From Notamacropus eugenii (lineage: Eukaryota > Chordata > Mammalia > Diprotodontia > Macropodidae): 64,000 nucleotides of DNA. The stretch spans positions 435,371,377 to 435,435,376 of the forward strand of contig NC_092875.1 of NCBI RefSeq assembly GCF_028372415.1. Reading direction: 5' to 3'. Below the pieces are notes generated by a model. The model saw only the letters and a list, made by a program, of their open reading frames with translations. It made no database searches and was not told the DNA's origin. Numbering within the stretch: the first letter of the stretch is position 1; each line of letters starts with the position of its first letter. A program made the translations under genes and the position numbers. Of the stretch, positions 46,080-59,011 are shown one piece after another.

Positions 46080-47620
46080 GGGGCTTGCAGAGAAGATGAC
46101 ACCTGATATGACAGAAGATGATACCTCTTTATTCTGAAACGTGGAGAGGAGGAAGGATGGTGTTCCAGGAATGGGGAATGACCTGCATAAATGCTCGTTG
46201 ATGGGAGATAAAATGTCGATTTTAGAGAAGAGCTTTTAGTCCAGTTTCGCAGTTTCAAATGTGTGAAGGGTAGGAATACAAAATAAGACTGGGAAGGTAG
46301 GTTGGAACTATGTAATAGAAAGTTTTAAATAAATTCCAGGCTGACAAGTTTACATTTCATTTTAGAGGGAATGGGAAGCTACTGCAGGCTTTTGAACAGA
46401 GAAGTGATATTTTTAAATATGTCCACTCGGAAGATTATTTTGGCAGCTTTTTGGAGGATGGACTTTTTTTAGGCCAAAGAATCAAAGGAATAGGATAAAG
46501 TAAGAGACTATGTATTAAAATGATCTCAGTGATAAGTACTGCACTAGGATGGTGGCAGAAGAAATAGAGGATGGATGAGAGAGATGCTGTAGAGGTAGAA
46601 TTGGAAACTGAATGTGGGGTATGTGGAGCAAGAAACAACCAAGACGATTCTAAAGTTATTAACCTTGTGACCAGATGGATGATTGTGCCCTCAATAGATA
46701 TAGGAGAGTTTGAATGAGGGGTGAGTTTAATAAGGAATTCCATTTTGGAATTAAATTTCCATTTAGTAATGAATTCCATTTTGGATATATTTAACTACAT
46801 TCATATGATTATGTCTAGCAGGCAGCTGGTGTTGGAGAACTGTAGTTCAGGAGATAGATTCAGACTGGGTGTATAGCTTTAGGAGTCATCTACTTAAAAA
46901 TGGTAATTGAAACCCATGAGAATTGATAAAATCACTGACGGAGAGAGTATTGGGAAGAAAGATGAGATTCTACGAGAGGGCCTTGGGGTGTACTTATTGG
47001 AGGTAGAAGATGGAGCATGATCCAGACTGAAGAACTGTTCAGCCAGGTAGGAAGGAAACAAGGAGAATGTCAGAAGCCAATGGATGAGAGCATGTGTAGG
47101 AAGGAGAACCAATACCATCAAATGCCTGAGAGTTTGAGAAGGAAGAGAATGAGAAAAGGTCACTGGATATACAGTTAAACACTGTTAATAACTTTTAAGA
47201 TCAGTTTTAATAGAATTATGCATTTGGAAATAAGATTTCAAGAGCTGACAAGTTAATGGTGAAGAAGGAGAAACAGTGACTTGATCATTCTAGAATTTTG
47301 AGAATGAAAGAGAAGATATATAATATGACAGCTTGAAGAAATGTCAGGGTCAAACATGGCTTTGTGAGTTTCTTTTAATGGAGGAGACTTGAATACTTTT
47401 TAGGCTCCAGGAAGGAATCCAGTAGAGAGGGAGATAAAAAGAGGATATGGTCACTGGAGAATATTCCTGAGAATGTAGGAAAAGATGAGATAAAGGCACA
47501 ACTAGGTATGACCTAGGTAAAGAGAAGGGCCATTCCTTCTTTAGAGACAGAAGAAAAGGAATATATAGGATTGCTAAAGATGTTGAATGGTGACAAACAT
47601 ACTTTTCCTAATAGCTAAGA
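46080..47620 (+). repeat. long ancient dispersed repeat (family not named), copy 2
   Basis: Shares ordered phrases with copy 1 at 21895: GTGTTCCAGGAATGGGGAAT, ATTTTGGCAGCTTTTTGGAG, GATGGACTTTTTTTAGGCCA, TGGTAATTGAAACCCATGAG and ATTGATAAAATCACTGACGG. It reaches further right than copy 1, ending near AAGAGAAGGGCCATTCCTTC. More diverged than copy 1. No protein recognised in its short open frames. Confidence 0.65.
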
Positions 47621-48064
47621 GACATAGGTGAGTCTTAACATGGCCATATTGTAACTCAAGTAATGAAGACCTGATTTACAAATGGTTCACAAATTGCATC
47701 ACTCCTGGGCAGTAATCAAAATGTTCTGAGAGAGCAGAGGGCAATAATGGCTTATGTAGGGCATTCTCTGACCAGGATCTAAACATCACCACCCTATTTT
47801 CTGATTAGACACTGTCTTCTACCATAGAAGAGTTGCCCTTGATATTACTAGCAGGCAATAACTGAGAGTGACACTTTCAAAAAAAAATGAGTGTTACAGA
47901 TTCATGCAATTTACCAGTTGATGAAGGAATCCCAGACCCTGTAAACAGAGAGCAAACTTCTTAGAATAGAGGGCATCTTCAGAAGTTGTGCAGGATCCCT
48001 ACTTTATAATAAACTTTCTCCAACTCAATAAAGTTATAGTAAACTGGAGCGTTTCAATAATCAG
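47621..48064. other. TCF4: intron 3, unassigned
   Basis: No repeat or exon recognised. Confidence 0.4.
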
Positions 48065-48842
48065 TGTTCATAGATTTAGAACTAGAAGGCTCCTTCAAGG
48101 TCACATCAAGTCCAATTTAGCTTTTTACAGTCATTGAATCTTAGACCTAGAGAGTTTAAGTGACTGATTGAAAGTTATACAGATAGTAAATGGCAGGGCC
48201 AAGGTTTAAAGTTCTTGATATTGTTCAGTTGTGACCCTAGGCTAACTGCATCTGATGTAGGGATAACTGAAAAATAAAAAACATGGTCTCAACCATATCA
48301 TAAAAAAACAAGCTTCTTGATACTGGGTGCTTACCTGTAGAATGGACACAAAGATTAATAAGACACAGTTCCTATCCTCCAGGAGCATTTGTTCTACTAG
48401 AGGTGATGAAACATGTACACATATATACAAATGCTGACTTTGGATTCAGAGGACTTGGTTCAAAACTCAGTTTTGTCACTTATTATTTGACCTCTAGAAA
48501 GGTCCTCTATTTTTCTGGACATCAGTGTCTCACTTAGAAAACAAAAGAGTTAGACTAAATTCTCTGTAAGACCTCTTCATACTTTTAATTCTTTGATTGC
48601 AAATGAATAAAAGAACACCTAAGTGATGTAGAGGAAGAGATCTAAGTTCAAATCCTGCCTCAGACAGTTACTATCTGTGCAACACAGAGCAAGTCACTCA
48701 AGCTCTGTCAACCACAGTTTCAGCATATCTAAAATGAGGTTAATTAAAGAACCTGCCTCACAAGTTGTAAGGATTAAATGAGATAATACATGTAATGCAC
48801 TTTGTAAATCTTTAAGTGCTGTATAAATGTTAGCTTTTTTAA
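48065..48842. repeat. cluster of four old repeats (MIR -, dispersed repeat +, SINE-like +, MIR +)
   Basis: 48065-48230: minus-strand MIR trace (AGAACTAGAAGGCTCCTTCA). 48285-48425: dispersed-repeat opening (CAGTTCCTATCCTCCAGGAG). 48430-48600: + strand SINE-like trace (TGGATTCAGAGGACTTGGTT). 48605-48842: + strand MIR with AGTTCAAATCCTGCCTCAGA, GTTGTAAGGATTAAATGAGA and AAATGTTAGC. Confidence 0.6.
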
Positions 48843-49361
48843 CAAGAGAAGTATAATCAAGGTGCCAGCATACTTCTAAGAAGTGAAAGATAACTTCCAA
48901 CTATTGGAATCAGAGAGTGAAGACATAAATTTTGAAGTTAAATATGAAATAATTTGAAAACAGGGCCATTAACTTTTAAAACTTGTGAAGGAATTCAGAT
49001 GTTTTCTAAATCTCCACAAATGTCTTTACCTTCTTCTTCTTCTGTAATTAACTTGTATTTCCTTACTCTCATAATCAAAAGCTATTTTGTAACTGTTTTA
49101 TTTAATGAATAGTTATAATTATCCATTGCTACAGTTTGGGCAGGAGTTTAAGGTTAGTAATTGCTGGTGACTTCCTAGACACTTTTTTTAATGGTAAAAA
49201 TGTCATCTGTGATTTTTCCATTCTTTTGGAAACTTTCCCTCTTTTGGGTATCTTGAAAATTAATCACTCTGTCTTAAAAATTGGCTCCTTCAGCATGGAT
49301 TTATTTCACTTAAAAAAAAACCCAACGAAACAAAGCAAACAAAAAACCCTGTGTCAGGATG
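48843..49361. other. TCF4: intron 3, unassigned
   Basis: No repeat or exon recognised. Confidence 0.4.
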
Positions 49362-49370
49362 ATCTGGCTT

Positions 49371-49642
49371 GTTGTTATTCAGTCACTTTTTAATTGTCTG
49401 ACTCTTTATGACTCCATTTGAGGGTTTTTTGTTTTTTTGTTTTTTGGCAGAGATACTAGAGTGGTGTGCCATTTTCTTTTCTATTCCTGTTACAGATGAG
49501 GAAACTGAGGCAAACAGGGTTAAGTGACTTCCCTAGGGTCACATGGCTAGTAAGTGTCAGAGGACAGATTTGAACTCAGGAACATGAGTCTTCTGACTCC
49601 AGGCCTGCAGCTCTATTCACTGTGTCACCTAGCTGCCCCTTT
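49371..49642 (-). mobile_element. tRNA-derived marsupial SINE, minus strand, with target-site duplication
   Basis: Flanked by ATCTGGCTT at 49362-49370 and 49643-49651. Reverse-complement order: TTGTTATTCAGTCACTTTTT, GATGAGGAAACTGAGGCAAA, TCACATGGCTAGTAAGTGTC, TTTGAACTCAGGAACATGAG, and CACCTAGCTGCCCC at the head. Confidence 0.9.
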
Positions 49643-49651
49643 ATCTGGCTT

Positions 49652-50264
49652 AGAGAGAGTTCAGGCTCTTTGTAGCTTCTGTTTGCCTCTGAGGCACCTT
49701 TTAGATTTAGTTTTGTGATCCTATGATCCTTTATTCATTTCCAACGCAACCTCTTTTTCCATATTTGATGAGGCAATAGGCTTGCCTTCTTTTGCCATCT
49801 ACCTCTGAATGGTTTTACAAATGACTTGGTCCTCTACACTGCTCTTGCCCTTTGCTGCCGTGTCTTTTCCCTTGACAAGAACTGTCAGCTAAGGTGGGCC
49901 TTTTTTGGCATTCTTGTTGTGGCAGTTGCTTTGCGTTACTTTTATTCCTCTAATAAATTGTCATTATCGGAGTGTGTCACTTTATCCCTTTCCCATTTTT
50001 CTCAGTTGACAATTTTGCTTAAATAGATTGGGGGGTAACTGCTGTTATTGCCTGCAGTGACTTTTCATTTTAATCTTTTCTTTTAGCTTATAATAATTAC
50101 TTTAACCTGTGTTCCAGACAGTGATCTGACTGCATCCAGAGAACTAGTGTAGAGACGATATCTACATTTATAAAAATGTCTTAACTGTTAAAAGAGTTAA
50201 TTTTTTATGATGTCATTTATGGCTTATTACGTTGAGGTCCTTCTGACTTAAGATGATGATATAC
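49652..50264. other. TCF4: intron 3, unassigned
   Basis: No repeat or exon recognised. Confidence 0.4.
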
Positions 50265-50375
50265 TTGTTCGTTGTTTCAATCACTTCCAATTCTCCATGA
50301 CTCCATTTGGGATTTTCTTGGCAAAGATACTGGAGCAGTTTGCCATTTCCTTCCCCATCTCAATTTTCTTATAGT
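50265..50375 (-). mobile_element. 3' part of a tRNA-derived marsupial SINE, minus strand
   Basis: TTCTCCATGACTCCATTTGG, TTCTTGGCAAAGATACTGGA and GTTTGCCATTTCCTTCCCCA match the same part of the 49371 copy. Confidence 0.8.
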
Positions 50376-50402
50376 CCTAATGCATTAGTAAATAAGTCTG
50401 GA

Positions 50403-50590
50403 AGAAACATATATACATGTACATATATATGTACACATATGTATATTTACATATATATGTACACATATGTATGTATGCTTATACATGTATATGTATATAT
50501 TTACCATACATATATGCACGAGATATTATTTGTAAAGCACTTCGCACAATACCTAGCACACAGTAGGTACTTAATAAAGGTTACTTTTCT
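50403..50590 (+). repeat. TA/TG-rich tract with internal duplication, then MIR 3' end
   Basis: ATATATATGTACACATATGT occurs twice about 30 bp apart near 50422-50472. From 50528 the sequence ends as a MIR: GTAAAGCACTTCGCACAATA, ACAGTAGGTACTTAATAAAG. Confidence 0.7.
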
Positions 50591-50682
50591 TTGTGTATGT
50601 GTATCAATGCAGAATGATGGAGTGAAAACGCCTCTGCATATGATGTTAGATATGGAATCCAATTAAAACCCTGCCAGTCAGT

Positions 50683-51010
50683 CAGCCAGTAAGCATTTAT
50701 TAACACTTACTGTGTGACAGGCACTGTACTAAGCACTGCGATTAAGAAGAAAGGCAAAAGACTGCCCTTGCTCTCAGGGAACTCCTAGTCTAATGGGGGG
50801 AAGGGGAGTCATCATATAAACAACTATGGCCAAACAAAATATATAAGGTTACATTAGAGATAAACGATAGAGGGAAGACTTTGGCATTAAAGGGAATCAG
50901 GAAAGACTTCTCATAGAAATAAGATTTTAGCTGGTACTTGAAGGAAGCCAGGGAAACCAAGAGGCAGAGATGATGGGGGAGAATATTCTAGGCATGGTGA
51001 ATAGGCAGGG
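50683..51010 (+). repeat. ancient dispersed repeat, copy 3 (5' third)
   Basis: AGTAAGCATTTATTAACACT, GACAGGCACTGTACTAAGCA, GTCTAATGGGGGGAAGGGGA, ATCAGGAAAGACTTCTCATA and AGGCAGAGATGATGGGGGAG follow copy 1 in order. It stops where the 21895 copy would continue with the GGAACAGC block. Confidence 0.75.
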
Positions 51011-51156
51011 AAATGAAACTGGTTAAGTCTCTTGTCTTATCTGTGTCTTGGTTTCCTCATTGTAAAGTATGAATTAAATTGTCTCTAAACTCTTTTCTGT
51101 CTCTGATAGTCCATGGTTCTCTGATCTTTTTTTGTTCATGGAAAATCTTTAATCAG

Positions 51157-51198
<42 letters not shown>

Positions 51199-52574
51199 CC
51201 ACTAACAGTTTTTTAGCTATGTTACTATTTGAAAGCAGATCCCTATAATTTTATCCTTAAATATAATTACTCTTTTTCTTCATTGTACCCTACCAAGAAA
51301 ACTCATTTCCCATAATGCAACTACATTATAGTGACACTGAGCCCAACTATCCCTTATATTGAAATGCAACTAGAAATACACTAGTGTTTCTTAAAGATGT
51401 CATGCTAAATAAAACAACTTGGAAGGTATTGGAATTGTTCTTAAGGAAAGTTAGTTTCTATCTTTTCTCTGGAAATTTTTTTTTATCAAAATTATGACAC
51501 TATCCAAGGCTATAGACAAATTTTACATAATCTGTAATCATGTGATCATAACCCTTAGCACATTTCTCTGCTGGAAAAATGAAGTGTGTAATTAATAGGA
51601 TTATTTATAATGTTGCTGTGGTACATTTTAGGAAAATTTTCACTGTAATCTGCATATACTGTGAGATGCATTTGATAGGTGCTTCAGTAAAGCCACTGTT
51701 GATTTCAGTCCCATGAAAAGAACAAGGTTACCGGAGAGGATGGCAATGTGAAAAATAATTTCTCTGTCATCTTGTGTTTCTAGTGGCATGCTAAATAGAA
51801 TTGTCCAAGAATGTATAAAATGGTCTTTCTTTCATAGTTGTCAGTGTAGAAAGTCAGTCAGTAATAATCAGTATTTGTGATTCTTTTTTCTGTTCATCAG
51901 TCAATTCAAGTTTCATTTATTGAGCAAGTGTTAGGTTAAAGGCCTTGTGTAAGGTAGTGGAAATATATAGTTAATATATGAATTCTTACTTTCATGATAC
52001 ACGTGACGTTAGCAATATGCTGTATTAAGTAGTGTTTGTACATCTAAGTGGGGATGTCCTTGTGAGGGAAATAGGAGGAATTAAAATAATTTAAACCTTG
52101 ATGTCAATCACATATAGATGATATCTAACATCATGCAGGTGGATAACATCTCTAAGTGAGTAAGGACAATGAAATACTGTCTCCTCAACAGTCTGAAAAA
52201 TTTCCACGATACTGGCATTAATAAAGGATTGGTTGGGCCATTGAAGATCATTTTCTTTGTCTTTTCCTGATCTTTTCAACTCCTAATGAAGTCCAAGAAG
52301 TTTAGTTTATCCCAAAAGTTAATAGACTATGGCATTATTGCCTTTTATGGTAATTACATCTGGGAAGAATTTGTGGCTGCACTTAAGATTATTAAATGGT
52401 TTGTTTGCTTGAAACTTACACATTTATAATTTAAAAAAAAATCTTAGTAATTTTTTATTTGTGAATACCGGAATACATTTACTAATTCTGTAGCAGAGGA
52501 GATTGTAGAGTTTCTATGGCATTGCAAAATTTTGATAATTTACTTCATATACATCTGAATGTTGAAATAGTAGC
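51011..52574. other. TCF4: intron 3, unassigned apart from a TG tract and one fragment
   Basis: (TG)18 at 51160-51195. A short trace of the dispersed repeat (TTCATTTATTGAGCAAGTGT) near 51912-51931. Nothing else recognised. Confidence 0.5.
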
Positions 52575-52783
52575 ATGTATATGATGGGTTATGGTTTGCA
52601 AAATGCTTTCCACATCTCTCATTTGATTCTTACAACAACCCTATGAACCCCTGGGAGCTATTATTGTCCTGATTTAACATATTAGGTAACTAAGCATGAG
52701 GGACTTGTCAGGGTCATATAGATACTGTCTGAGATAGGATTTGAACTCAGGCTGTCCTAACTCAAGTTCAGAATTCTGTGCAC

Positions 52784-52785
<2 letters not shown>
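52575..52785 (-). repeat. MIR SINE, minus strand
   Basis: TGCAAAATGCTTTCCACATC, TTACAACAACCCTATGAACC, GATAGGATTTGAACTCAGGC follow MIR in reverse complement. Confidence 0.8.
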
Positions 52786-52786
<1 letters not shown>

Positions 52787-52856
<70 letters not shown>

Positions 52857-52857
52857 A

Positions 52858-52900
<43 letters not shown>
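52787..52900. repeat. (TC)n(CA)n microsatellite
   Basis: About 78 bp of TC with one G interruption, then 36 bp of CA. Mirror arrangement of the TG/AG tract upstream of exon 2. Confidence 0.95.
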
Positions 52901-52902
<2 letters not shown>

Positions 52903-53840
52903 CAATGTATTGCAATCTATGCAGTATAAATTGTTTCATTCCTGTACACACACATATGTGTATATATGATTTATCTCACATATAATCTAAAATTGTGATA
53001 GACCTAGCTAAGCAAACTGATAAAAAAATAACAAAGCTTCACTTCAAACCAAAAACTGCTAAAGATAAAGAGGGATAGATACATAATATATACACACGAA
53101 TATGTGTAGATACACACATACATAGCTCTTTGGATATATCTGTATTTATATCTGTATGTACATAGCTTAACCTATATCCATATGTATATAGCCAAATCCA
53201 TAACTCTGTGTCTATCTCTATCTCTCTATGTCTATGTCTCTCTCTTTATTCCATTTCTATGTCTCTCTCTCTCTCTCTGTCTCTCTCTCTCTCTCTTGCA
53301 AGAATTATTAACGTGGCATCTACAGATTCCCACAAGAGTCTGTGGGTGGATTTCAGAGGGTAAACTTGTCATCCCCCCATCCATCTTTGTTCACTAACCT
53401 CTAACTGAAACTTAACTGCTCTTCAGTTATGAATGTCTGAAATGCACATTATTCTGACGAGTCCATAGTTTTCCTTAGATGACCAAATGGGTCTGTGACA
53501 CAAAAAAGTTAGAAAACTTACTATGGAGCTTACATTTTTGGATTGAAGGAAATTGATAAAATAAGTCAGTTAAAGAAGCTTCATTTGAAACCAATAACTT
53601 TTAGAACAGGTGCTTTTAGCTTTTTTATGTGGGGGTCATAGACCCCTCCGGAAGTTTGGTGGAGCTTGTGACTGTTCTTTAGAATAATGGTTGTTGCTTG
53701 CATTTATAATGGTGGGAAATTAAAATCTATTCACAGACCTATCCCAAATGAATAAATTTTGCTTTCAGTATAACATGCACACATACAAATACATATATAC
53801 TTATGTAGAGTGATGTATGTTTAAGATTATAAAGTCATAG
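52901..53840. other. TCF4: intron 3, unassigned, with an impure TC tract
   Basis: TC-rich tract with TCTATG/TCTG variants at about 53205-53297. The rest is unassigned. Confidence 0.5.
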
Positions 53841-53844
53841 ATAA

Positions 53845-54245
53845 CAATAGCTAGCCTTTATGTAGGGATTTAAAGTTTGCAGAGTGGTTTACAATATATC
53901 GTTTTATCCTCACAGCAATCCTAGGAAGTCGAGTCTGTTAATATCCCTATTTTTATCATGGAGAAAACTGAAGCAGAAAAAGGTTGTGTCACGATATTTA
54001 GGAAGCATCTGAGGCCAGATTTGAACTCATGTCTTCCTGACTCAATGCTTTATCTCCTGTGCTTTAAAAAAAGGATGCCTGTTCTGCCATCTTTGTACAG
54101 TTAAAAGGGATCTTAGAGGTTATCTAGACTGAACTGTTAAGTTTTACAGAAAGAACAAACAGGCTTAAAAAGATGAATTGACTTAACCAAGAGCCAAGCC
54201 AGTATTTAGACATATCTCAAGACCCCAAATCCAGCACTCTTTGCA
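53845..54245 (-). repeat. two adjacent MIR-type SINEs, minus strand
   Basis: First (53845-54075): TAAAGTTTGCAGAGTGGTTT, CCTCACAGCAATCCTAGGAA, CAGATTTGAACTCATGTCTT. Second (54090-54245): TTAAAAGGGATCTTAGAGGT, ATGAATTGACTTAACCAAGA, CCAAATCCAGCACTCTTTGC. Confidence 0.7.
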
Positions 54246-54267
54246 TTACGCACATACACATTCTCAC

Positions 54268-54273
<6 letters not shown>

Positions 54274-54347
<74 letters not shown>
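54274..54347. repeat. (TC)n microsatellite
   Basis: About 74 bp of pure TC. Confidence 0.95.
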
Positions 54348-54350
<3 letters not shown>

Positions 54351-57300
54351 TTTATTTGGAATGAAACTTCTTTTGATTGAAGTTTTCCTCACCATTTTGT
54401 TTAGGCCTGTCTCTTTTGTAGGCTATATTACATATTTTCATTGTAAAATATAATGGTATAGAGAACTTAGCTAATGAATATTATTATACACTTTTTTTAA
54501 AAAAAAAAAGCTAATATTCAGTTGGGAAATTTTCCTTGTTAAGAGACACTGACAAGGCCATTTGGCCTAAAATTAGATCTCCCAGCTGTGTTTTGAATCA
54601 AGGCCCCACATGTGCACTTCACACTTTTTTCTCTGCTGTGGTTGTCTGCTGCTTTATCTTGCTTTGGGGAACATCCTTTCGGGGTGAGTTTCGACATCCT
54701 GTGTTTTCACTGGTGAAACCAGAAAGGTATATTGGTATAATGGCATGGCATGTTTATTTACATTTATGACATAATAAAATTCAGTAACTGAATGATTTAT
54801 TACTTTGCTTTAAAAAGCCACTTGGTAGTAAAATTTGCTTTGGACTGCAAAGACAATTTTAACCATAGAAAGTGTTTTTAAGATAAGGAAATAAAGGGAA
54901 ATATATATTGAAATAGAAAGTGTGTAGTCTAGACTCAAGGTATTCTTTCCCCTTCCCCCCTATCTTTGTAAGTTCTCTCTAAAATAAATAGTTTCTCCTG
55001 GTAATTTTTGATATCTGAAAGATATCAAATTCAGCTAGAAATAGCTTTGTTATAACAGTATTCAAAAAGAATGCATTACCCACTGGCATTTGTATAGGTA
55101 CTATTCACTTTCTTTTGCCCTACTGTTTAGTTATTAAACATTTTTAAAGAATATATTCATATACACAACATTATCATGATTCAGTTTAAGCATCTGTGGT
55201 TATAAGTGCACTTCATTTCACCTAATTAAGTTATTTAGTCATTTACACATTAGCAGTGTACTACATATTCCACTTTTACAGGAACTTATTTTAATTATAC
55301 CCACAGTTCTGTTCTGCTCCATTATATCCATAGATCAAGCTGAATAATAAGAGTCTTAAAAGCCATATGCTAAAAGTGATTATAGGTCGTTAAGGCCAAA
55401 TTAAGGTAACATTTCTGATGGCCACAAACGGAAGTCTAAGTAACAATTACCTTTTTTTTCTGATTTGAGAAGATCCTTGTTTCTGGACTTGGATGAGAAC
55501 AGTCACATAGTTGAGTGCCTGATGGCTGGTATGAGTTATTGGATACTTTGGACACTTTGGGGTGAAAGAAACTTTAGAAATGTACCTGACTTAAAGATAT
55601 TAGTTGATTTATTTATATGATAACTTTACCTCAAGATAGATATTAATCTTCTAAAAAGACCTATGGTATTTGCTGGAAACTTCCCTTCCTTTAAAAAAAA
55701 AACAAACAAAACAACTCTCTTTTTACCTGTCATTAAGTGTCAAGTTGGCAGCCACCAATCACCATCTGGGAATGCTTTCTTCTTAAACCCATGAAAATGA
55801 AGCTTGTGATTAGACTAAGAGAGATCTGCATTAGTTTCCCTTCCACTGAATAAGGCCCACTGCTTCATTCCCCATTAGAACAAAGAACACATTCTCTAAT
55901 GAGGTCATATCTGGTCCTCATGTTAGCTTCCCTGACAAAATTCAGGAGACAAAAGATAAACCCCCATGCTGCATGGTAGCTTTTTAGGAAATGTGTGGGG
56001 TTTTTTTAATCTAAAGTATGTAATTTTATAAAACAAAACTACTGTGCCAATATCTATATTCAATAAGGTCACTGACCCTTATGTTTATTATGAATAAATA
56101 TATGAGAATTATTAAATTGTAATTTTATCAACTTAATTTTGTATCTTAGTTTATAATTATGTACAGACCTTGAAATAAAGTGACATTTTAAAACTGTTTT
56201 ATACTTTGCACTTTAAGGCATATGGGAATTAGAAAGCTTGTGCTGTGTATTCAACATTTGGTTATTTGGTGTGGTTGGGAAATGGATTACTTGAAACAGA
56301 ATGGCAGTTCATTAGTAAATTATGCAAATGACCTAATGGCGCCTATCATTTGTTAATATGTCAATATGAATATTGTTTGTGTTAAGAAATTATCAGTTGT
56401 GTAGTTTTTTAAGATTGTCCTGAAATTTTCGTGGTTTAGAATTTTATTTTTTAATCAGGACATAGGAAAGAATACAGTCTAATTAAAGATTCAGTCATTG
56501 CCATTTGTAATATTGGAGTCATCGTTTCATGTTATTCCCAATGCTCTCTGTACACAGGAAGTGCTCAATAACAATTATTGAAAATGAACAATAAGGCATC
56601 ATTTACTAAGAAAGTACAAAATATGTTATTATTTTGAACATAGAACTGGAATTGCAATTTAAAAATTAGACTCATGACAGAACCCAAATTTCCAATAAGG
56701 AAGTGTTGGCATGACACAGGAATCATAAATTCACCCATCGTTTTATTGATCCTGGTGGCTATCTAGAATCTAAGGTTATTAAGCTAAATTCTTTGAATAG
56801 AATTTGAAGGTAGCATAGGTCCCTGGATCATTTGTGGGCAGCTGATTGCTAAAGGCAAAAAGAGCTACCCAGAAATTTGTATGGAAGTAGGGATGGGAGA
56901 AGAGAATGAAAGGGACATACTAAGTAAATTTCAGTTATTCTTAATAAGTTCTTCATTTAGAATAGAAGTCATTTAACCATTCAGTATTAGAGTAAGATGT
57001 CCAGAAAGTCCTCTGTCTCCTCCAGATTTTGTGATGCTAATATGTATTTGGACAGATTTGTGTAACAGTAATAAAGTGAGATCATTCAGAAATTTTGTTC
57101 TAGTGGGTAAAGTGTTTTATTTCACCTTTTTTTAAGAAAAAAACTAACATTATACATACACACATATATTGCACTAAGGAAATTCTGCCTTAATAAAATG
57201 TCAATGTGTTGAGTTTTACATCATTTAAATGCTAAATTTGAGAAGTTTTTGTCTGATTAATGACAGTGGTATTCTACCAGTGCCAACATAACCTCATTTT

Positions 57301-58700
57301 GGATCCCTTAAAATATGTGAGTAAATTACACCACAAAATTTTATTCAGTGGCATTTCTCCTAGTTGAGTGCCTTAAAGCATAACCATGAATCCAAAGCAG
57401 TCATCCTATTTCGTAAACTTCATCATCACTGCTTAGTAAGAATGTGAAATGCACTGCATTTTAGTTTTTAAAATGCAGCTCTGAAAATTAATGCGGCTCT
57501 GTCCTTTGAAAAGTCAATGAGATTAAATAATTCTGAATTAAATAAAAAAGCATTGAAAATATAAAGGTATATAATAAACTCAATGAAATCTTTACTATTC
57601 ATGGTACAAATTAATCTGTAAGGAATGAAAAGCAGCTTCGTAAATGGCAGAAGACACAGGTGGTAGTTAATAAGGACATTATTTCTCATTGGGGGTTAGA
57701 CTGGCTTCTCATTTATTAATATCTGTTTAAACTACAAACAGAAAGATCTTCACTTTTACCAGGCTTCTTGTCACAAGACCAGGTCTCTAAAGAGAAATAC
57801 CACTGACGGAAAACCCGAAGGACTAAATAGATATATTTGGGCTCACAGGCAGTCCATTAATTTGCTCAAATTAAATATTATCTTTAAATATTGAAAGGTT
57901 AAATGTACACTGATAATGGATTTAGACAGCCATTAAGCTTTGATTGCTTTCTAATGTAGTTAGTAAAAGAGATTTGATATAACATATTGAGAAGGGAGTA
58001 CTGTGGACTTTTTTTTTTTTTAAAGCTACCTTACTTATAACTAACAATATTAAGCCCAGGCTGTATGTATGTGTGTATATATACACACCTATACATATAC
58101 ATATATGTATACACACATACACACACATATATTATGTTTGTGCACGCTTTTATATTTAAATCTCATGTTATAACTCTGGCAATAGTAATTATTGTAGAAC
58201 AAAGATGTTTAGAGTTATCTCAGACATGCACATGCATATAAATATCTATTCAAAGGGGAATTATTGTGGGAAAATTTTATGTTAGAAGGAGATATATACA
58301 TGTTCAAATACATTATGTTGAGGGAATATACCTGTTCAGAGCTTTTGTCTCTACATATATGTGTGTATGTATGCATACACACACACATATATTTTATGTC
58401 TAAACATACACAGACATGGTTAAAATAATTGTTTCCTAAATCATCTTTTGAAATTCCAAGTTAAATGTCTGAAAAGTTTATGATTTATATTGTATCTATC
58501 ACTATGGTTGCATCAAGTAATAAAATACATTTGAATAATATTTGGGTTAAGCTTGACTCTGGAGAAGCATTGAGGAAATGTAATTTCATCTCCCACCTTT
58601 CTTTATAGAAGTTGGGGACAATAGTTGCAAAATGTTACATATATTCTCAGACACGTTTGATGTATTCAGTGCGTTTGCTGGACGTGTTTTGCCTTTTTAG
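54348..58700. other. TCF4: intron 3, repeat-poor segment
   Basis: More than 4 kb with few recognisable repeats apart from short AT/CA tracts (58065-58135, 58355-58395) and a possible L2/MIR end near 56540-56580. An octamer ATGCAAAT lies at 56332-56339, next to ACCTAATGGCGCCTATC. Low repeat content is compatible with enhancer-type constraint. No exon is recognised. Confidence 0.5.
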
Positions 58701-58704
58701 AGGC

Positions 58705-58915
58705 AACAGGTAATGCAACGAATAGAGAGGAAGAGCTGAGTTCAAACCATGCTTTAGACAATTAGTAGCTATGTGACCCTGGGCAAGTCATTTATCTTTG
58801 TGTCAGTATCGTCAGCTATAATTGAGAATAATAATAGCACTTACCTCCTAGGGCTTTTGTAAGAATCAAATAAAATTGTATTTAGAAAGTGCTCACCACA
58901 GGGATTGACACATAC
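58705..58915 (+). repeat. MIR SINE, + strand
   Basis: GAGCTGAGTTCAAACCATGC, TAGCTATGTGACCCTGGGCA and CACTTACCTCCTAGGGCTTT in MIR order, ending at the TTCC microsatellite. Confidence 0.85.
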
Positions 58916-58922
58916 TAGGCCA

Positions 58923-59011
58923 TCCTTCCTTCCTTCCTTCCTTCCTTCCTTCCTTCCTTCCTTCCTTCCTTCCTTCCTTCCTTCCTTCCTTCCTTCCTTC
59001 CTTCCTTCCTT
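58923..59011. repeat. (TTCC)n microsatellite
   Basis: About 22 uninterrupted TTCC units. Confidence 0.97.

Noticed and set aside
58923..59011. Regularly spaced repeats suggestive of a CRISPR array
   Set aside because: Simple TTCC microsatellite in a eukaryotic intron, with no spacers.
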